From contig CANIVU010000064.1 of the NCBI GenBank assembly GCA_947470805.1, positions 1-47,505 of the forward strand: DNA of 47,505 bases. Reading direction: 5' to 3'. Both the position numbers and the translations under genes were made by a program. This document shows, in pieces, positions 31,510 to 41,123 of this stretch. This DNA comes from Acidobacteriota bacterium. GTDB lineage: Bacteria > Acidobacteriota > Terriglobia > Bryobacterales > Bryobacteraceae. Under the pieces are notes generated by a model. That model was not told the DNA's origin and did no database searches. It saw nothing but the letters and a program-made list of their open reading frames with translations. Positions within the stretch are counted from its first letter, which is position 1; the number at the start of each line of letters is the position of its first letter.

Positions 31510-32667
31510 CTATGCCTTTAGATGCTTTGCGAGGAAGGGAACTCCGGCGCCGCCGTGGAAGAGGTGGTCGCCGTCGAAGATTTCGTGCTGGGCGGATTCG
31601 GCGGCGCCGAGGGCCGCGTAGACCTGCTTGACGTGGGCGAAGGCTTCCTTGCTGGCGGCGATGGGGAAGATGGGGTCTCGTTCGCCGCTTTCGACGTAGA
31701 GCGGCCGGGGGGCGATGAGGCTGGCCACGTCGTAGTTTTCGCACCAGTTGAGAATGCCGGGCACGTAGTTATCGATGCAATGCGACATGGCGACGATGGA
31801 ATCTTTGAACGTGTTCAAGTATCCGCTGATCATGGCCACTTTGAGGCGCGGTTCGAGTGCGGCGGCGAAACTGGTGACGGTGCCACCGCCGCTGATGCCC
31901 ATGACGCCGACGCGGGCGGGGTCGAGTTCCTTGCGGGTTTCGATCCAATCGATGGTCCGCATGACGTCGTAGACGCGCCAGCCGACCATGGTTTCTCCGA
32001 GGAGGAGCGCGGCGCCGGCGACGGGCTGGCAGGCGGAGGTGCCGAGCCCTTTTTTCGAAGTGCGGGTATCGCGACGGCAACCGAAGGCCATGGGTTCAAT
32101 GGCGACGGCGGCCATGCCGGCTTCGACGACCTGGATGGCGAAGTCGTGCTGGTAGCCGGCTTTATCGGTGCGGTCGCGGCCTTTGTCGTCGATGCCGACG
32201 ATGTCATCGACACCGCGGCCGTGGCCGGGGACGCAGATCATGGCGGGGACGGGGCTCTTGGCGGATTTCGGGGTGAGGAGGTAGCCGAGGACGGCGACGC
32301 CGGGTTGGGACTCGATGACGAACTTTTCGCGGCGGTAGGTGGGGAAGTCGCGGACTTCGAGGGTGATGGGGTTGAGGGGGGACTTCGATTTGGGGAAGGC
32401 GCCGACGAGCTCTTCGACCTTGGCGCGGAGCTTCTTTTGCCAGGCTTCGGTGGCGCGTTTGTTGGCAGGTTTGTAGGTGAGTTGCAGGGGCGCGGCGGCG
32501 TGGCGGCGCATGGTGTAGGCGACGGGGTCGAAGGCGGGGAGGGAGACCTTGTTTTCAAAGCCGTTGAGGGCGCCGGTATAGGTGGTTTCGGCGGCGGGGT
32601 TGGCGGCGGCCGTGGAGAGCGCGGCGGCGGCGAGGCCGAAGCGGCGGCGATTGATTTTAGTGGGCAT
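31510..32667 (-). CDS. Exported alpha/beta hydrolase (Abhydrolase_7-like esterase)
   Basis: This 385-residue alpha/beta-hydrolase-fold enzyme has a Tat-type leader (KINRRRFGLAAAALSTAAA). The family traits are PAMICVPGHGRGVDDIVG around the oxyanion region, nucleophile Ser in GVMGISGGGT, acid residue in SGERDPIFP and His in FDGDHLFHGG. It resembles the acetyl-xylan esterase/Abhydrolase_7-type proteins abundant in Acidobacteria and Planctomycetes. The substrate is probably an ester in plant-derived or microbial polymers, which is inference. Its ATG overlaps the stop of the small membrane-protein gene upstream (TAATG at 32665-32669), and a second small gene follows 2 nt after its stop. Confidence 0.84.
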   Translation of the reverse strand: MPTKINRRRFGLAAAALSTAAANPAAETTYTGALNGFENKVSLPAFDPVAYTMRRHAAAPLQLTYKPANKRATEAWQKKLRAKVEELVGAFPKSKSPLNPITLEVRDFPTYRREKFVIESQPGVAVLGYLLTPKSAKSPVPAMICVPGHGRGVDDIVGIDDKGRDRTDKAGYQHDFAIQVVEAGMAAVAIEPMAFGCRRDTRTSKKGLGTSACQPVAGAALLLGETMVGWRVYDVMRTIDWIETRKELDPARVGVMGISGGGTVTSFAAALEPRLKVAMISGYLNTFKDSIVAMSHCIDNYVPGILNWCENYDVASLIAPRPLYVESGERDPIFPIAASKEAFAHVKQVYAALGAAESAQHEIFDGDHLFHGGAGVPFLAKHLKA

Positions 32668-32813
32668 TAGTCCTCCTTTTTCTTCCCTTGTTCCTGGAGT
32701 TTGTCCACCAGCGCGGTCGGGGGATTGACGAGCAGGGCAATGAGAACGACGAAAAACGCGGCGAAGAGCATGCCGCCGACGATCAACCAGTCCAACGCGG
32801 GAAGGAATATCAC
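32667..32813 (-). CDS. 48-residue single-pass membrane protein
   Basis: This small gene is easily missed. From a GTG at 32813 with AGGAAA just upstream it encodes ALDWLIVGGMLFAAF (one hydrophobic helix, residues about 7-28) and a charged C-terminal tail ending QEQGKKKED. The stop TAA shares its last base with the ATG of the alpha/beta hydrolase gene, so the two are translationally coupled. The opening LDWLIVGG resembles the first helix of sodium/solute symporters, so it could be a remnant of such a protein, or a small membrane accessory protein. The start codon could instead be a nearby TTG. The gene is about 130 bp from the cpaF-like stop. Confidence 0.55.
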   Translation of the reverse strand: MIFLPALDWLIVGGMLFAAFFVVLIALLVNPPTALVDKLQEQGKKKED

Positions 32814-32939
32814 TTTCCTAGTTTAGCTGGTGGCGGCAGGGGCGGGTGGTGTCAGGATCTATGAAAAATGGAAGAAAAGGGACAAGGGTGGTTGTCCCCT
32901 TATTAGGAAAATGGATAGTGTGGGGCGGGGGCGGGGGCG

Positions 32940-34430
32940 TTAGAGGTTGACGTCTTGGGCTTCGTCGAAGACGTTGGCGGGCAGTTTGATGCCGCCGATG
33001 CGGAGGCGTTCGAGGATGGCTGGCGTTTCGCCGCTCCATTCGAAGCGGCCCTGCACTTTACCTTCCGCCGTTACGCCGATGCGGCGGAAGCGGAAGATGT
33101 CGCGCACTTCGATGTGATCGTGCTGGATGCCGATTACCTCGGAGATGTTGATGATTTTGCGGGAGCCATCCTGGAGACGGGAAACCTGCACTACCATCTT
33201 GATGGCGCTGGCGAGCTGTTGGAGGATGACTTTGGTGGGGATTTCGAGATCCGCCATGAGGATCATCGCTTCCAGACGGGAGAAGGCGTCGCGGGGCGAG
33301 TTGGCGTGGATTGTGGTCATCGACCCTTCCACACCGGTGTTCATGGCCTGCAACATGTCGAGCGCTTCGGCGCCGCGGCACTCGCCGACGACGATACGAT
33401 CCGGACGCATACGGAGGGCGGTGCGGACCAGTTGGCGCTGGTTGATGCCGCCCTCTTTGTTGAGATTCGGCGGGCGGGTTTCGAACTTGATGACGTGGCG
33501 TTGCTGGAGCTGGAGTTCGGCCGTGTCCTCGATGGTGATGATGCGTTCATCGGAGGGGATGAAGCGGCTGACGGCGTTCAGCGTCGTCGTTTTGCCGGAG
33601 CCGGTACCGCCGGAGATGAGGATGGTGGTTTTGGCCTGGACGCATGCGGCGAGGAACTGCAGCATGGTGGGCATGATCGTTTTGTTGGCGATCATTTCGT
33701 CGCTGGTGATGACGTGGCGGCCGAAGCGGCGGATGGAGAGCGAGGGGCCGTCCAAGGCGAGTGGCGGGATGATGGCGTTGACGCGGGAGCCGTCTTTGAG
33801 GCGGGCATCGACGATGGGTTGGGCTTCATCGACGCGGCGGCCGACCTGGGCGACGATCTTTTCGATGATGTGGAGCAGGTGGGCGTTGTCGCGGAACCGA
33901 ACGGGCGTGAGTTGCAGGCGGCCCTGACGTTCGATGAACACCTTGTCGAAGCTGTTGACCAGGATGTCGGAGATGCTGGCTTCTTTGAGCAGCGGTTCGA
34001 GGGGCCCCAATCCGAGGACTTCGTCGAGCACTTCTTCGACGATCTTGTTCTGCTCGGCGGTGGTCATCGGGACGCGCTCATCATCGAGCAGCTTTTCCAC
34101 GACGCGGCCGATTTCGCTACGGACGCGCTCCTTGGGGATGGAGGAAACGCGGTCGACATCGAGGACGCCGATTAACTTTTTGTGAATTTCCGATTTGAGT
34201 TCGAAGTAGCGGTCCGTGGTGCGGGCGGCGTTTGAGGTGGCCGGATGTCGTTCCTTTGGCGCTTCACGTTCGGGGGCGCTGGTGGCGCCGGGGCGCTTGG
34301 CTGCGGGCGTTCCGGCGGGGCGCGGGGCCTTGGCAACGGTCTCGGTGGCCTTGGCGGCCATCAACTGGGCCAAAGACGGGCGGCCGGCGGGAGCCGGAGA
34401 GGATTCAGGCGGTTTGGGGTCGGTGGACAC
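32940..34430 (-). CDS. CpaF/TadA-type secretion ATPase without partner genes
   Basis: This 496-residue hexameric ATPase of the TadA/CpaF (type IVc pilus, tight adherence) class drives pilus assembly or secretion. After a disordered Pro/Ala-rich N-terminus of about 70 residues come the N-terminal helical domain and the ATPase core: Walker A GGTGSGKTT at 274-282, the Asp box IITIEDTAELQL, IVVGECRGAEALDMLQ (Walker B) and the His box TTIHANSPRDA. All key motifs are intact. Tad loci normally have tadB, tadC, pilin and secretin genes beside cpaF; none is present within this window on either side, so it is an orphan here. It probably serves a system encoded elsewhere. Convergent or divergent neighbours suggest an independent transcript. 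Confidence 0.9.
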   Translation of the reverse strand: MSTDPKPPESSPAPAGRPSLAQLMAAKATETVAKAPRPAGTPAAKRPGATSAPEREAPKERHPATSNAARTTDRYFELKSEIHKKLIGVLDVDRVSSIPKERVRSEIGRVVEKLLDDERVPMTTAEQNKIVEEVLDEVLGLGPLEPLLKEASISDILVNSFDKVFIERQGRLQLTPVRFRDNAHLLHIIEKIVAQVGRRVDEAQPIVDARLKDGSRVNAIIPPLALDGPSLSIRRFGRHVITSDEMIANKTIMPTMLQFLAACVQAKTTILISGGTGSGKTTTLNAVSRFIPSDERIITIEDTAELQLQQRHVIKFETRPPNLNKEGGINQRQLVRTALRMRPDRIVVGECRGAEALDMLQAMNTGVEGSMTTIHANSPRDAFSRLEAMILMADLEIPTKVILQQLASAIKMVVQVSRLQDGSRKIINISEVIGIQHDHIEVRDIFRFRRIGVTAEGKVQGRFEWSGETPAILERLRIGGIKLPANVFDEAQDVNL

Positions 34431-34469
34431 GCGTGGGAAAAATTCTCAAACCCAAGGTAGCATGAGAAG

Positions 34470-35633
34470 TTGCTGACAAGACGTCAATTTGCCCTCGCCG
34501 CGCTGGCCCAGGTGGCGCCACGGCGGCCGAACGTCCTGTTTGTGTTGTGCGAGGGTTGGCGGCGGCAGGCGCGGCCGGGGGTGCAGGTGGGGCGGTTAGC
34601 GGCGGAGGGCGTGGCGTTTACGCGGGCCTACGTGGCCAATCCGGCGGGCGGGCCGTCGCGGGCGGCGTTGCATACGGGACGGTATCCGCATGCGGTGTCG
34701 GTGCCCTGGGACGGGCAGAGGCTGGCGGCGGAGTATGCGTGTTTGGCGGATGGGTTCGCGACGGCGGGGTATGAGACGGGATTTGTGGGGAAGTGGGATT
34801 TGGATGGGGCGGTGGGGGCGACGCGGCGCGGGTATGCGTATTGGGCGGATGGCGGCACGGCGGATGGGCGCGTGGAATTGGCTGTGGCGCATTTGCGGAA
34901 GAAGCGGACGGCGCCGTACTTTTTGTTTGTTTCGTTGGGCGCGGGGCGGGCGGGGAAGGGCGAGGCGGCTGAGGATCTGGCGGTGCGGGAGAATGTGCCG
35001 GCGGCGAAGGTGGCTGAGGCGCGGCGGGCGTTGGCGGGGTATGAGGCGGAGTGCCTGGAGATGGACGCGCGGGTGGGGAAGTTGTTGGCGGAGGCGGGGG
35101 CAAATACGTTGGTGGTGTTTACTTCGGACCACGGCGCGATGTTGGGGAGCCATGGGCTGGAGGGGGCGGGTGTGTTCTACGAAGAGTCGGCCGGGGTGCC
35201 GTTGGTGATGCGGTGGCCGGGGCGGTTGGCGGCGGGTGCCCAACAGGATTGGCTGTTTGACAACGTCGATGTGGCGCCGACGCTGCGGGGGCTGTGCGGG
35301 GTGGACGGGATGGAAGACGCGCAGGGGGAGGACCGATCGGCGTTGATTGTGGGCGGCGGGAATGGGGCGCGGCCGGAGTCGGTCTATTTGCAGGGGGAGT
35401 TGGGGACGCCGCGGGAGTGGCGGATGGTGATTCGGGGTTGGGATAAGTTAGTGGTGGACCGGGCGCTGAAGGTGACGCACCTATATAATCTGGCGCAGGA
35501 CCCATTTGAGAAAGACAACCTGGTGGTGGATCGGGCCTCGATCCGGCGGCAGGAGGAGTTACTGGCGTTGATGCGCCGGTGGATTATCAAAACGGCCGAC
35601 CGTGTGCCCTATCCGGGCGCGATGCGGCGGTAA
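34470..35633 (+). CDS. Sulfatase-family protein, probably inactive (no formylglycine residue)
   Basis: This 387-residue protein has the alkaline phosphatase-like sulfatase fold and a Tat-type leader (LTRRQFALAALAQ). PNVLFVLCEGW starts the domain, FTSDHGAMLG is the conserved metal-site Asp-His and GRYPHAV follows the signature loop. The signature normally reads C/S-x-P-S-R; here it is G60-G-P-S-R, so the residue converted to formylglycine is absent. The usual metal ligands of the first strand (A-D-D-x-G) are also changed to C-E-G. I infer loss of sulfatase activity, with a binding or phosphodiesterase-like role as alternative. The start is a TTG at 34470; no ATG is in frame nearby and the ribosome binding site is weak. 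The gene faces away from cpaF, 39 bp apart. Confidence 0.82.
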   Translation: MLTRRQFALAALAQVAPRRPNVLFVLCEGWRRQARPGVQVGRLAAEGVAFTRAYVANPAGGPSRAALHTGRYPHAVSVPWDGQRLAAEYACLADGFATAGYETGFVGKWDLDGAVGATRRGYAYWADGGTADGRVELAVAHLRKKRTAPYFLFVSLGAGRAGKGEAAEDLAVRENVPAAKVAEARRALAGYEAECLEMDARVGKLLAEAGANTLVVFTSDHGAMLGSHGLEGAGVFYEESAGVPLVMRWPGRLAAGAQQDWLFDNVDVAPTLRGLCGVDGMEDAQGEDRSALIVGGGNGARPESVYLQGELGTPREWRMVIRGWDKLVVDRALKVTHLYNLAQDPFEKDNLVVDRASIRRQEELLALMRRWIIKTADRVPYPGAMRR

Positions 35634-35645
35634 CAGGAGAAGACG

Positions 35646-35942
35646 ATGAGCGAAAAAATTGACGTGATTGCGCATTTGCATGCGGCCGAAGGGCACCTGG
35701 ATGTGGTGCGGGAGGCGCTGGAGAGCTTTGTCGCGCCGACGCGGTTGGAAGAGGGTTGCCTGCGGTACGACCTGTTTCAGGACGTGAGCGATCCGTTGAA
35801 GTTCACCTTCATTGAAGAGTGGACGAGCCCGGCGGCGTTGGAGGCGCATTCGAACTCGGCGCATATTGCTGCGGGGCGTGCGAAGATGGCAGGCAAGCTG
35901 TCGCAGCCGGGTTGGGTGCAGGTGGCCAAGCGGATTCTGTAA
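35646..35942 (+). CDS. ABM-domain monooxygenase (YgiN-like)
   Basis: This 98-residue protein is a complete antibiotic-biosynthesis-monooxygenase domain, the ferredoxin-like dimeric fold of quinol monooxygenase YgiN and relatives. Its pattern [20 protein letters not shown], then [16 protein letters not shown] and [17 protein letters not shown], is the family signature. Such proteins oxidise quinones without cofactors or protect from electrophiles; the substrate is unknown. It has a good ribosome binding site (CAGGAGAA, about 6 nt before the ATG) and lies 12 bp after the sulfatase-like stop, so the two are probably cotranscribed. A GC-rich hairpin follows it, separating it from the glucosidase gene. 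Confidence 0.87.
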   Translation: MSEKIDVIAHLHAAEGHLDVVREALESFVAPTRLEEGCLRYDLFQDVSDPLKFTFIEEWTSPAALEAHSNSAHIAAGRAKMAGKLSQPGWVQVAKRIL

Positions 35943-35953
35943 TTGGGGACGGG

Positions 35954-35978
35954 CACGCCGCCGGCCGGCGGCGGCGTG
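35954..35978 (+). terminator. GC-rich hairpin after the ABM gene
   Basis: CACGCCGCCG (35954-35963) is exactly complementary to CGGCGGCGTG (35969-35978), separated by GCCGG. The stem of 10 bp lies 11 bp after the ABM stop and 14 bp before the glucosidase ATG. Only a weak TT-ATCCCTTT tract follows, so it may be a partial terminator. It may also lower translation of the glucosidase, which lacks a clear ribosome binding site. Confidence 0.5.
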
Positions 35979-35992
35979 TTATCCCTTTGGTA

Positions 35993-38611
35993 ATGAGAAA
36001 CGCGGAGCGCGAGCGGCTGGCGAAGGCGGAGAGCCAGGAGGAGCATTGGCGGCGTTGGGGGACGTATATCTCCGACCGGGCGTGGGGCACGGTGCGCGAG
36101 GACTATTCGGCGAACGGGACGGCGTGGGACTATTTTCCGTTTGAACACGCGCATCTGCGGGCGTACCGGTGGAGCGAGGACGCGCTGCTGGGATGGTGTG
36201 ACAATCACCAGCGGATCTGTTTCGGGCTGAGCTTGTGGAACGGGCGGGACTCCATTTTGAAGGAGCGCCTGTATGGGCTGAGTGGGCCGCAGGGGAACCA
36301 TTCGGAGGACGTTAAAGAGCTCTATTACTACCTGGACGCGACGCCGACTCATTCCTACTGCAAGGGGCTGTACAAGTATCCGCAGGCGGCGTTTCCGTAC
36401 GCGCAACTGGCGGAGGAGAGCCGGCGGCGGACGCGACAGGATCCGGAGTTTGAACTGGTGGACACGGGGGTGTTTGACCAGGATCGTTACTTTGATGTGA
36501 CGGTGGAGTATGCGAAGGCCGGCGTGGACGACACGCGGATTCGCATCACGGCGGTGAATCGCGGGCCGGAACGGGCGGCGCTGTGGGTGTTGCCAACGGT
36601 TTGGTTCCGGAATACTTGGACGTGGGGGAGGTCGAGCGAGAGGGCGCCGGTGATGGGGGCTGAGGGCGAGGAGACGGTGGCGCTGCAGACGCCGGGGCTG
36701 GGCGAGTATGTGTTCACTTGTCCTGGGACGGAGGAGTTACTGTTTACCGAGAACGAGGGGAACGCGCTGCGGCTGTGGGGCGTGCCGAACCGATCGTACA
36801 CGAAGGACGCGTTTGGGCAGTATGTGATTGAGGGCAACGCGGCGGCGGTGAATCCGGCGCGGACGGGGACGAAGGCGTGCGGGGTGTATGCGTGGCATCT
36901 GGCGCCGGGGGAGGAGCGGTCGATCACGTTGCGGCTGGCGCCGCGCGGAGCGGCGGCAGGGGAGGATGACGCGGTTGTCTTCGCGGCGCGGATTGCGGAG
37001 GCCGAGAGCTTCTACGCGTCGGTTCCTTCGGTGCCTTTGTCTGCTGATGGGACGGCCGTTTGCCGGCAGGCGTTCGCGGGATTGCTGTGGACGAAGCAGT
37101 TCTTTCATTACGTGGTGGAGGAGTGGTTGCAGGGCGATCCTTCGACGCCCGCGCCACCGCCGGGGCGGCGGTATGGGCGGAACGCGCAGTGGCCGCACTT
37201 GTTCAACGAAGACGTGATTTCGATGCCGGACAAGTGGGAGTATCCGTGGTACGCGGCGTGGGATCTGGCGTTCCATATGGTGCCGTTGGCGATGATCGAT
37301 GCCGACTTCGCCAAGCGGCAAATGGCGCTATTTCTGCGCGAGTGGTACATGCATCCGAACGGGCAGATTCCGGCGTATGAGTGGGCGCTGGGGGACGTGA
37401 ATCCGCCGGTGCATGCGTGGAGTTGCTGGCGGATTTTCCAGATCGACCGGCGGCTGAACGGGCGGGCGGATCACGCGTTTTTGGAACGCTGTTTTCACAA
37501 GCTGCTGATGAACTTCACGTGGTGGGTGAACCGGAAGGACGATTTAGGGAACAACATTTTTGAGGGTGGGTTTCTGGGGCTGGATAACATCGGCGTGTTT
37601 GACCGTTCGGCGCCGCTGCCGATGGGCGGGACGATTGAGCAGAGCGACGGCACCAGTTGGATGGCGATGTATTCGCTGAATATGTTGACGATTGCGCTGG
37701 AGCTGGCGCAGATCAACCACACGTACGAAGACGTGGCGAGTAAGTTTTTTGAACACTTCCTGTACATTGCCAGTGCGGCGAACGGGCGCGACCAGGACGC
37801 GCTGTGGGACGAGGAAGACGGGTTCTACTACGACTTGCTGCGGCTGCCGAGCGGGGAGTGGTTCCGGATGAAGCTGCGGTCGATGGTGGGGATCATTCCG
37901 TTGTTTGCGATGGAGACGATTGACCCGGCGGTGATCGACAAGCTGCCGGGGTTCCGGAAGCGGATGCAGTGGTTTGTGCGGAACCGGCCGGACCTGTGCG
38001 GGAACCTGGCGTCGATGACGGAGAAGGGTGTGGGCGAGCGGCGAATGCTGTCGCTGGTGGGGCCGCGGCGGTTGCGGCGGATATTGGAAAGAGTCCTGGA
38101 CGAGAAGGAGTTTCTGTCGCCGTACGGGATCCGGGCGTTGTCCCGGCATCACGCGGAGCACCCGTATCAGCTGGCTGTGGACGGGGCGACGTATGAGGTG
38201 CGGTATGAGCCGGCGGAATCGAGCACGGGTTTGTTTGGCGGGAATTCGAACTGGCGCGGGCCGATCTGGTTTCCGGTGAATTATCTTCTGATCGAGTCGT
38301 TGCAACGGTTTCATTTCTACCTTGGCGAAGACTACAAGGTGGAGTTTCCGACGGGGAGCGGGAACAGGATGGACCTGTGGGAGGTGGCGGCGGCGCTGTC
38401 GCAGCGGATGTCGGCGTTGTTCCTGAAGGACAAAGACGGGCGGCGACCGGGCATGGGGCCGCATCCGAAATTCCACACCGATCCGCACTTCCGGGATCAT
38501 CTATTGTTCTACGAATATTTCCACGGTGACACCGGGGCCGGGCTGGGGGCGAACCACCAGACGGGATGGACCGCGCTAATCGCGAAGCTGTTGACGCAGA
38601 ATGGAGAGTAA
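35993..38611 (+). CDS. GH63-type glucosidase/MGH1-like glycoside hydrolase
   Basis: This 872-residue protein has the (alpha/alpha)6-barrel catalytic part of glycoside hydrolase family 63/MGH1-like enzymes. I place the start at the ATG at 35993, as it opens with [20 protein letters not shown] and the frame upstream overlaps the ABM gene. Characteristic blocks are [56 protein letters not shown], which holds the catalytic-side Asp in AWDLA, and [11 protein letters not shown]. It has no signal peptide, so it acts in the cytoplasm on imported or internal glycosides; the substrate could be glucosylglycerate, mannosylglycerate or sucrose-like compounds. Its TAA shares one base with the next ATG (TAATG), so it is coupled to the amidohydrolase. 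Confidence 0.86.
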   Translation: MRNAERERLAKAESQEEHWRRWGTYISDRAWGTVREDYSANGTAWDYFPFEHAHLRAYRWSEDALLGWCDNHQRICFGLSLWNGRDSILKERLYGLSGPQGNHSEDVKELYYYLDATPTHSYCKGLYKYPQAAFPYAQLAEESRRRTRQDPEFELVDTGVFDQDRYFDVTVEYAKAGVDDTRIRITAVNRGPERAALWVLPTVWFRNTWTWGRSSERAPVMGAEGEETVALQTPGLGEYVFTCPGTEELLFTENEGNALRLWGVPNRSYTKDAFGQYVIEGNAAAVNPARTGTKACGVYAWHLAPGEERSITLRLAPRGAAAGEDDAVVFAARIAEAESFYASVPSVPLSADGTAVCRQAFAGLLWTKQFFHYVVEEWLQGDPSTPAPPPGRRYGRNAQWPHLFNEDVISMPDKWEYPWYAAWDLAFHMVPLAMIDADFAKRQMALFLREWYMHPNGQIPAYEWALGDVNPPVHAWSCWRIFQIDRRLNGRADHAFLERCFHKLLMNFTWWVNRKDDLGNNIFEGGFLGLDNIGVFDRSAPLPMGGTIEQSDGTSWMAMYSLNMLTIALELAQINHTYEDVASKFFEHFLYIASAANGRDQDALWDEEDGFYYDLLRLPSGEWFRMKLRSMVGIIPLFAMETIDPAVIDKLPGFRKRMQWFVRNRPDLCGNLASMTEKGVGERRMLSLVGPRRLRRILERVLDEKEFLSPYGIRALSRHHAEHPYQLAVDGATYEVRYEPAESSTGLFGGNSNWRGPIWFPVNYLLIESLQRFHFYLGEDYKVEFPTGSGNRMDLWEVAAALSQRMSALFLKDKDGRRPGMGPHPKFHTDPHFRDHLLFYEYFHGDTGAGLGANHQTGWTALIAKLLTQNGE

Positions 38612-40032
38612 TGCGCTTTTTACTGGTTCTTGCTTGCTTTGGGATTTTGGCGGCACAGCCGCGACATGGCGTGAAGCCGCAGCGGATGGTGATTCGCGGG
38701 GCGACGGTGGTGGAGGGCAACGGCACGCCGGCGGCGGGGCCTGTCGACATCGCCATTGAAAACGGCGTGATCACCGCCGTCGGGCGCGCCGCGGCGCAGC
38801 CGGGCGACGTGGTGATTGATGCCAAGGGCAAGTATGTTCTGCCGGGGCTGATCAATCTGCACGGGCACCTGCATACCGAGCGTGGCGGCGTGCCGATGGA
38901 CCCCAACTATGTGCTGAAGCTGTGGTTGGCGTGCGGCATTACGACGGTGCGAGATGTGGGCAGCCCGTTGACGCAGACCCTGAACGTGCGGACGAAGAGC
39001 GAGACGGGCGAGATCGTTGCGCCGCACATGTTTGTGTATCCGATGCTGGGCCGGGTGCGTGATCCGGAGGCGGCGCGGCGGCGGGTGCAGGAGATCAAGA
39101 AGGCCGGGGCCGATGGGTTCAAGATCGTTGGCACATGGCGGGACACGATGGACGCGGCGCTCGATGAGGCGCACAAGCTGGGCCTGCCGGTGGCGCAGCA
39201 CATTGGCGTGGAAGAGACGCGGGCCGATGACGCCATTCGCAATAAGGTGACTTCGATTGAGCACTGGTACGGGATTCCGGATGCCGCGATTCCGGGCGGT
39301 GTGCAGAACTTTCCGTCTTCGTACAACTACATGAACGAGGGCGACCGGTTCCGCTGGGCCGGGCGGCTGTGGCGCGAGGCGGATTGGGAAAAGTTGACGA
39401 AGCTGTTCGATGCCATGATCGCGAACAACGTGGCGTGGGACCCGACGCTCGAGATCTATGAAGCCAGCCGCGACTTGCAGCGGGCGCAGACGCAGCCGTG
39501 GTTTGGCGAGTATCTGCACCCGGTGCTGGCGGAGTTCTTCAAGCCGAACTTGCAGAATCATGGGTCGTACTTTTTGAACTGGTCGTCGACGGACGAGGCG
39601 TATTGGAAAGAGAATTATCAGATCTGGATGCGCGCGGTGCGCGAGTTTGCGCGGCGCGGCGGCACGGTGGGTATTGGCGAGGACGCGGGATACATTTACC
39701 AGATGTACGGGTTCGGGTTCATTCGCAACTTGGAACTGCACCAGGAGGCCGGGTTCCACCCGTTGCAGATTGTGCAGCAGGCCACGTTGAACGGGGCGCG
39801 GATATTGGGGCAGGAGAAGAAGCTGGGGCGCGTGCGCGTGGGCTGGACGGCGGACATGCTGGTGGTGAATGGGAATCCGTTGGAGGATTTTAAACTGCTG
39901 TATCCGGTGGCGGCGAACGCGGGCGTGAAGCCGGGCGTGGAGTGGACGATTAAGGGCGGGATTCCGTATTCGGTGCCGCAGTTGCTGTCGGAAGTGGGGT
40001 CGATGGTGGCTAAGGCGAAGGGGGTAAAGTGA
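38611..40032 (+). CDS. Secreted amidohydrolase
   Basis: This 473-residue metal-dependent amidohydrolase has a signal peptide ([17 protein letters not shown]). The TIM-barrel metal ligands can be traced: LINLHGHLHTE (H-x-H), Lys in GFKIVGT, His in VAQHIGVE, His in SIEHWYG and Asp in GIGEDAG. A beta-sandwich region surrounds the barrel, with VLPGLINLHGH preceded by the usual Gly-rich entry. Family members hydrolyse amides, imides or peptides; the substrate is not defined. The ATG shares its first base with the glucosidase stop, and its own TGA overlaps the GTG of the alcohol dehydrogenase (GTGA), so this is the middle of a coupled series. Confidence 0.87.
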   Translation: MRFLLVLACFGILAAQPRHGVKPQRMVIRGATVVEGNGTPAAGPVDIAIENGVITAVGRAAAQPGDVVIDAKGKYVLPGLINLHGHLHTERGGVPMDPNYVLKLWLACGITTVRDVGSPLTQTLNVRTKSETGEIVAPHMFVYPMLGRVRDPEAARRRVQEIKKAGADGFKIVGTWRDTMDAALDEAHKLGLPVAQHIGVEETRADDAIRNKVTSIEHWYGIPDAAIPGGVQNFPSSYNYMNEGDRFRWAGRLWREADWEKLTKLFDAMIANNVAWDPTLEIYEASRDLQRAQTQPWFGEYLHPVLAEFFKPNLQNHGSYFLNWSSTDEAYWKENYQIWMRAVREFARRGGTVGIGEDAGYIYQMYGFGFIRNLELHQEAGFHPLQIVQQATLNGARILGQEKKLGRVRVGWTADMLVVNGNPLEDFKLLYPVAANAGVKPGVEWTIKGGIPYSVPQLLSEVGSMVAKAKGVK

Positions 40033-41123
40033 CGCCTTTTGAACATGCGTCGCGGACGCGGCTGGTGTTTGGGGCGGGGCGGATTCACGAGATTGGCCGG
40101 TATGCGCGGGAGCTGGGATTCCGGCGGACGCTGATCGTTTCCGATGCCGGGATGCAGAAGGCGGGGCATGTGGCGACGGTGTTGTCGGCGCTGGCGGGGG
40201 AGGGAATTGAGTCGTCGCCGTGGTCGAACTTCGATGCGAATCCGGATTCGCAGATGGTGGAGCATGGGCGGGATTTCGCGTCGAAACTGAATGTGGATTC
40301 GATCATCGGGCTGGGCGGCGGCTCGTCGATGGATTGCGCGAAGGCGATCAACATTGTGCTGACCAATGGCGGGCGGATTCAGGACTACTGGGGGCACGGG
40401 AAGGTGCCGGGCGCGATGTTGCCGATGATTGGTGTGCCGTCGACGACGGGGACCGGGAGCGAGGCGCAATCGTACGCGTTGATCAGTGACGCGGCGACGC
40501 ATGTGAAGATGGCGATTGGCGATGATAAGGCCGCGTTTGCCGTTGCCATTCTGGATCCGGAGGTGGCTCGGACGCAGCCGCGCGCGGTGCGCGCGGTGGC
40601 CGGGTATGACGCGATTTCGCACGCGGTTGAGACCTACGTGACGACGAAGCGGAACGCGCTTTCGCTGTGTTATTCGCGGGAGGCGTGGCGGCTGATGGAG
40701 GGTTCGTTTGAACGGCTGATGGCGGATCCGGACGACGTGGACGCGGTGGCCCAGATGCAGATGGGCGCCTGGTTTTCCGGCGCGGCGATTGAGGCTTCCA
40801 TGCTGGGGGCGACGCATGCACTGGCCAATCCGTTGACGGCGGAGTTTGGCATCACGCACGGGCAGGCGATCGCGGTGATGCTGCCGCACGTGGTGGGTTG
40901 GAACGAGCATCCGGACTATATGGAATTGCACGCGGACCTGCCGATGCGGTTGCGCGAGTTGGCCGATGCGGCGGGGCTTTCGTGCTCGCTGCAGGCGCTG
41001 GGCGTGGCCGAGGATCGGTTGCCGGTGCTGGCCGAGGCGGCGACCAAGCAGTGGACGGGCAAGTTCAATCCGCGGCCGTTGGATTTCGATTCTGCTTTGG
41101 AGTTGTATCGATGCGCTTATTGA
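40029..41123 (+). CDS. Iron-containing (type III) alcohol dehydrogenase
   Basis: This 364-residue enzyme belongs to the iron-activated alcohol dehydrogenase family. NAD(P)-binding features are IIGLGGGSSMDCAKA and PSTTGTGSEA. The metal ligands fit the pattern D-x3-H-x13-H: AGYDAISHAVE, then GATHALANPL and GITHGQAIAV. It starts at a GTG that overlaps the amidohydrolase stop. Members reduce aldehydes or oxidise alcohols such as 1,3-propanediol or lactaldehyde; the substrate here is unknown. No signal peptide is seen, so it is cytoplasmic. The 3' end overlaps the start of the next gene by 13 nt in another frame. Confidence 0.89.
   Translation: MTPFEHASRTRLVFGAGRIHEIGRYARELGFRRTLIVSDAGMQKAGHVATVLSALAGEGIESSPWSNFDANPDSQMVEHGRDFASKLNVDSIIGLGGGSSMDCAKAINIVLTNGGRIQDYWGHGKVPGAMLPMIGVPSTTGTGSEAQSYALISDAATHVKMAIGDDKAAFAVAILDPEVARTQPRAVRAVAGYDAISHAVETYVTTKRNALSLCYSREAWRLMEGSFERLMADPDDVDAVAQMQMGAWFSGAAIEASMLGATHALANPLTAEFGITHGQAIAVMLPHVVGWNEHPDYMELHADLPMRLRELADAAGLSCSLQALGVAEDRLPVLAEAATKQWTGKFNPRPLDFDSALELYRCAY

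Noticed and set aside
32955-34175. 406-codon plus-strand frame opposite the cpaF-like gene
   Set aside because: It is rich in Asp, Gly and Phe with no domain, antisense to an intact ATPase with all motifs.
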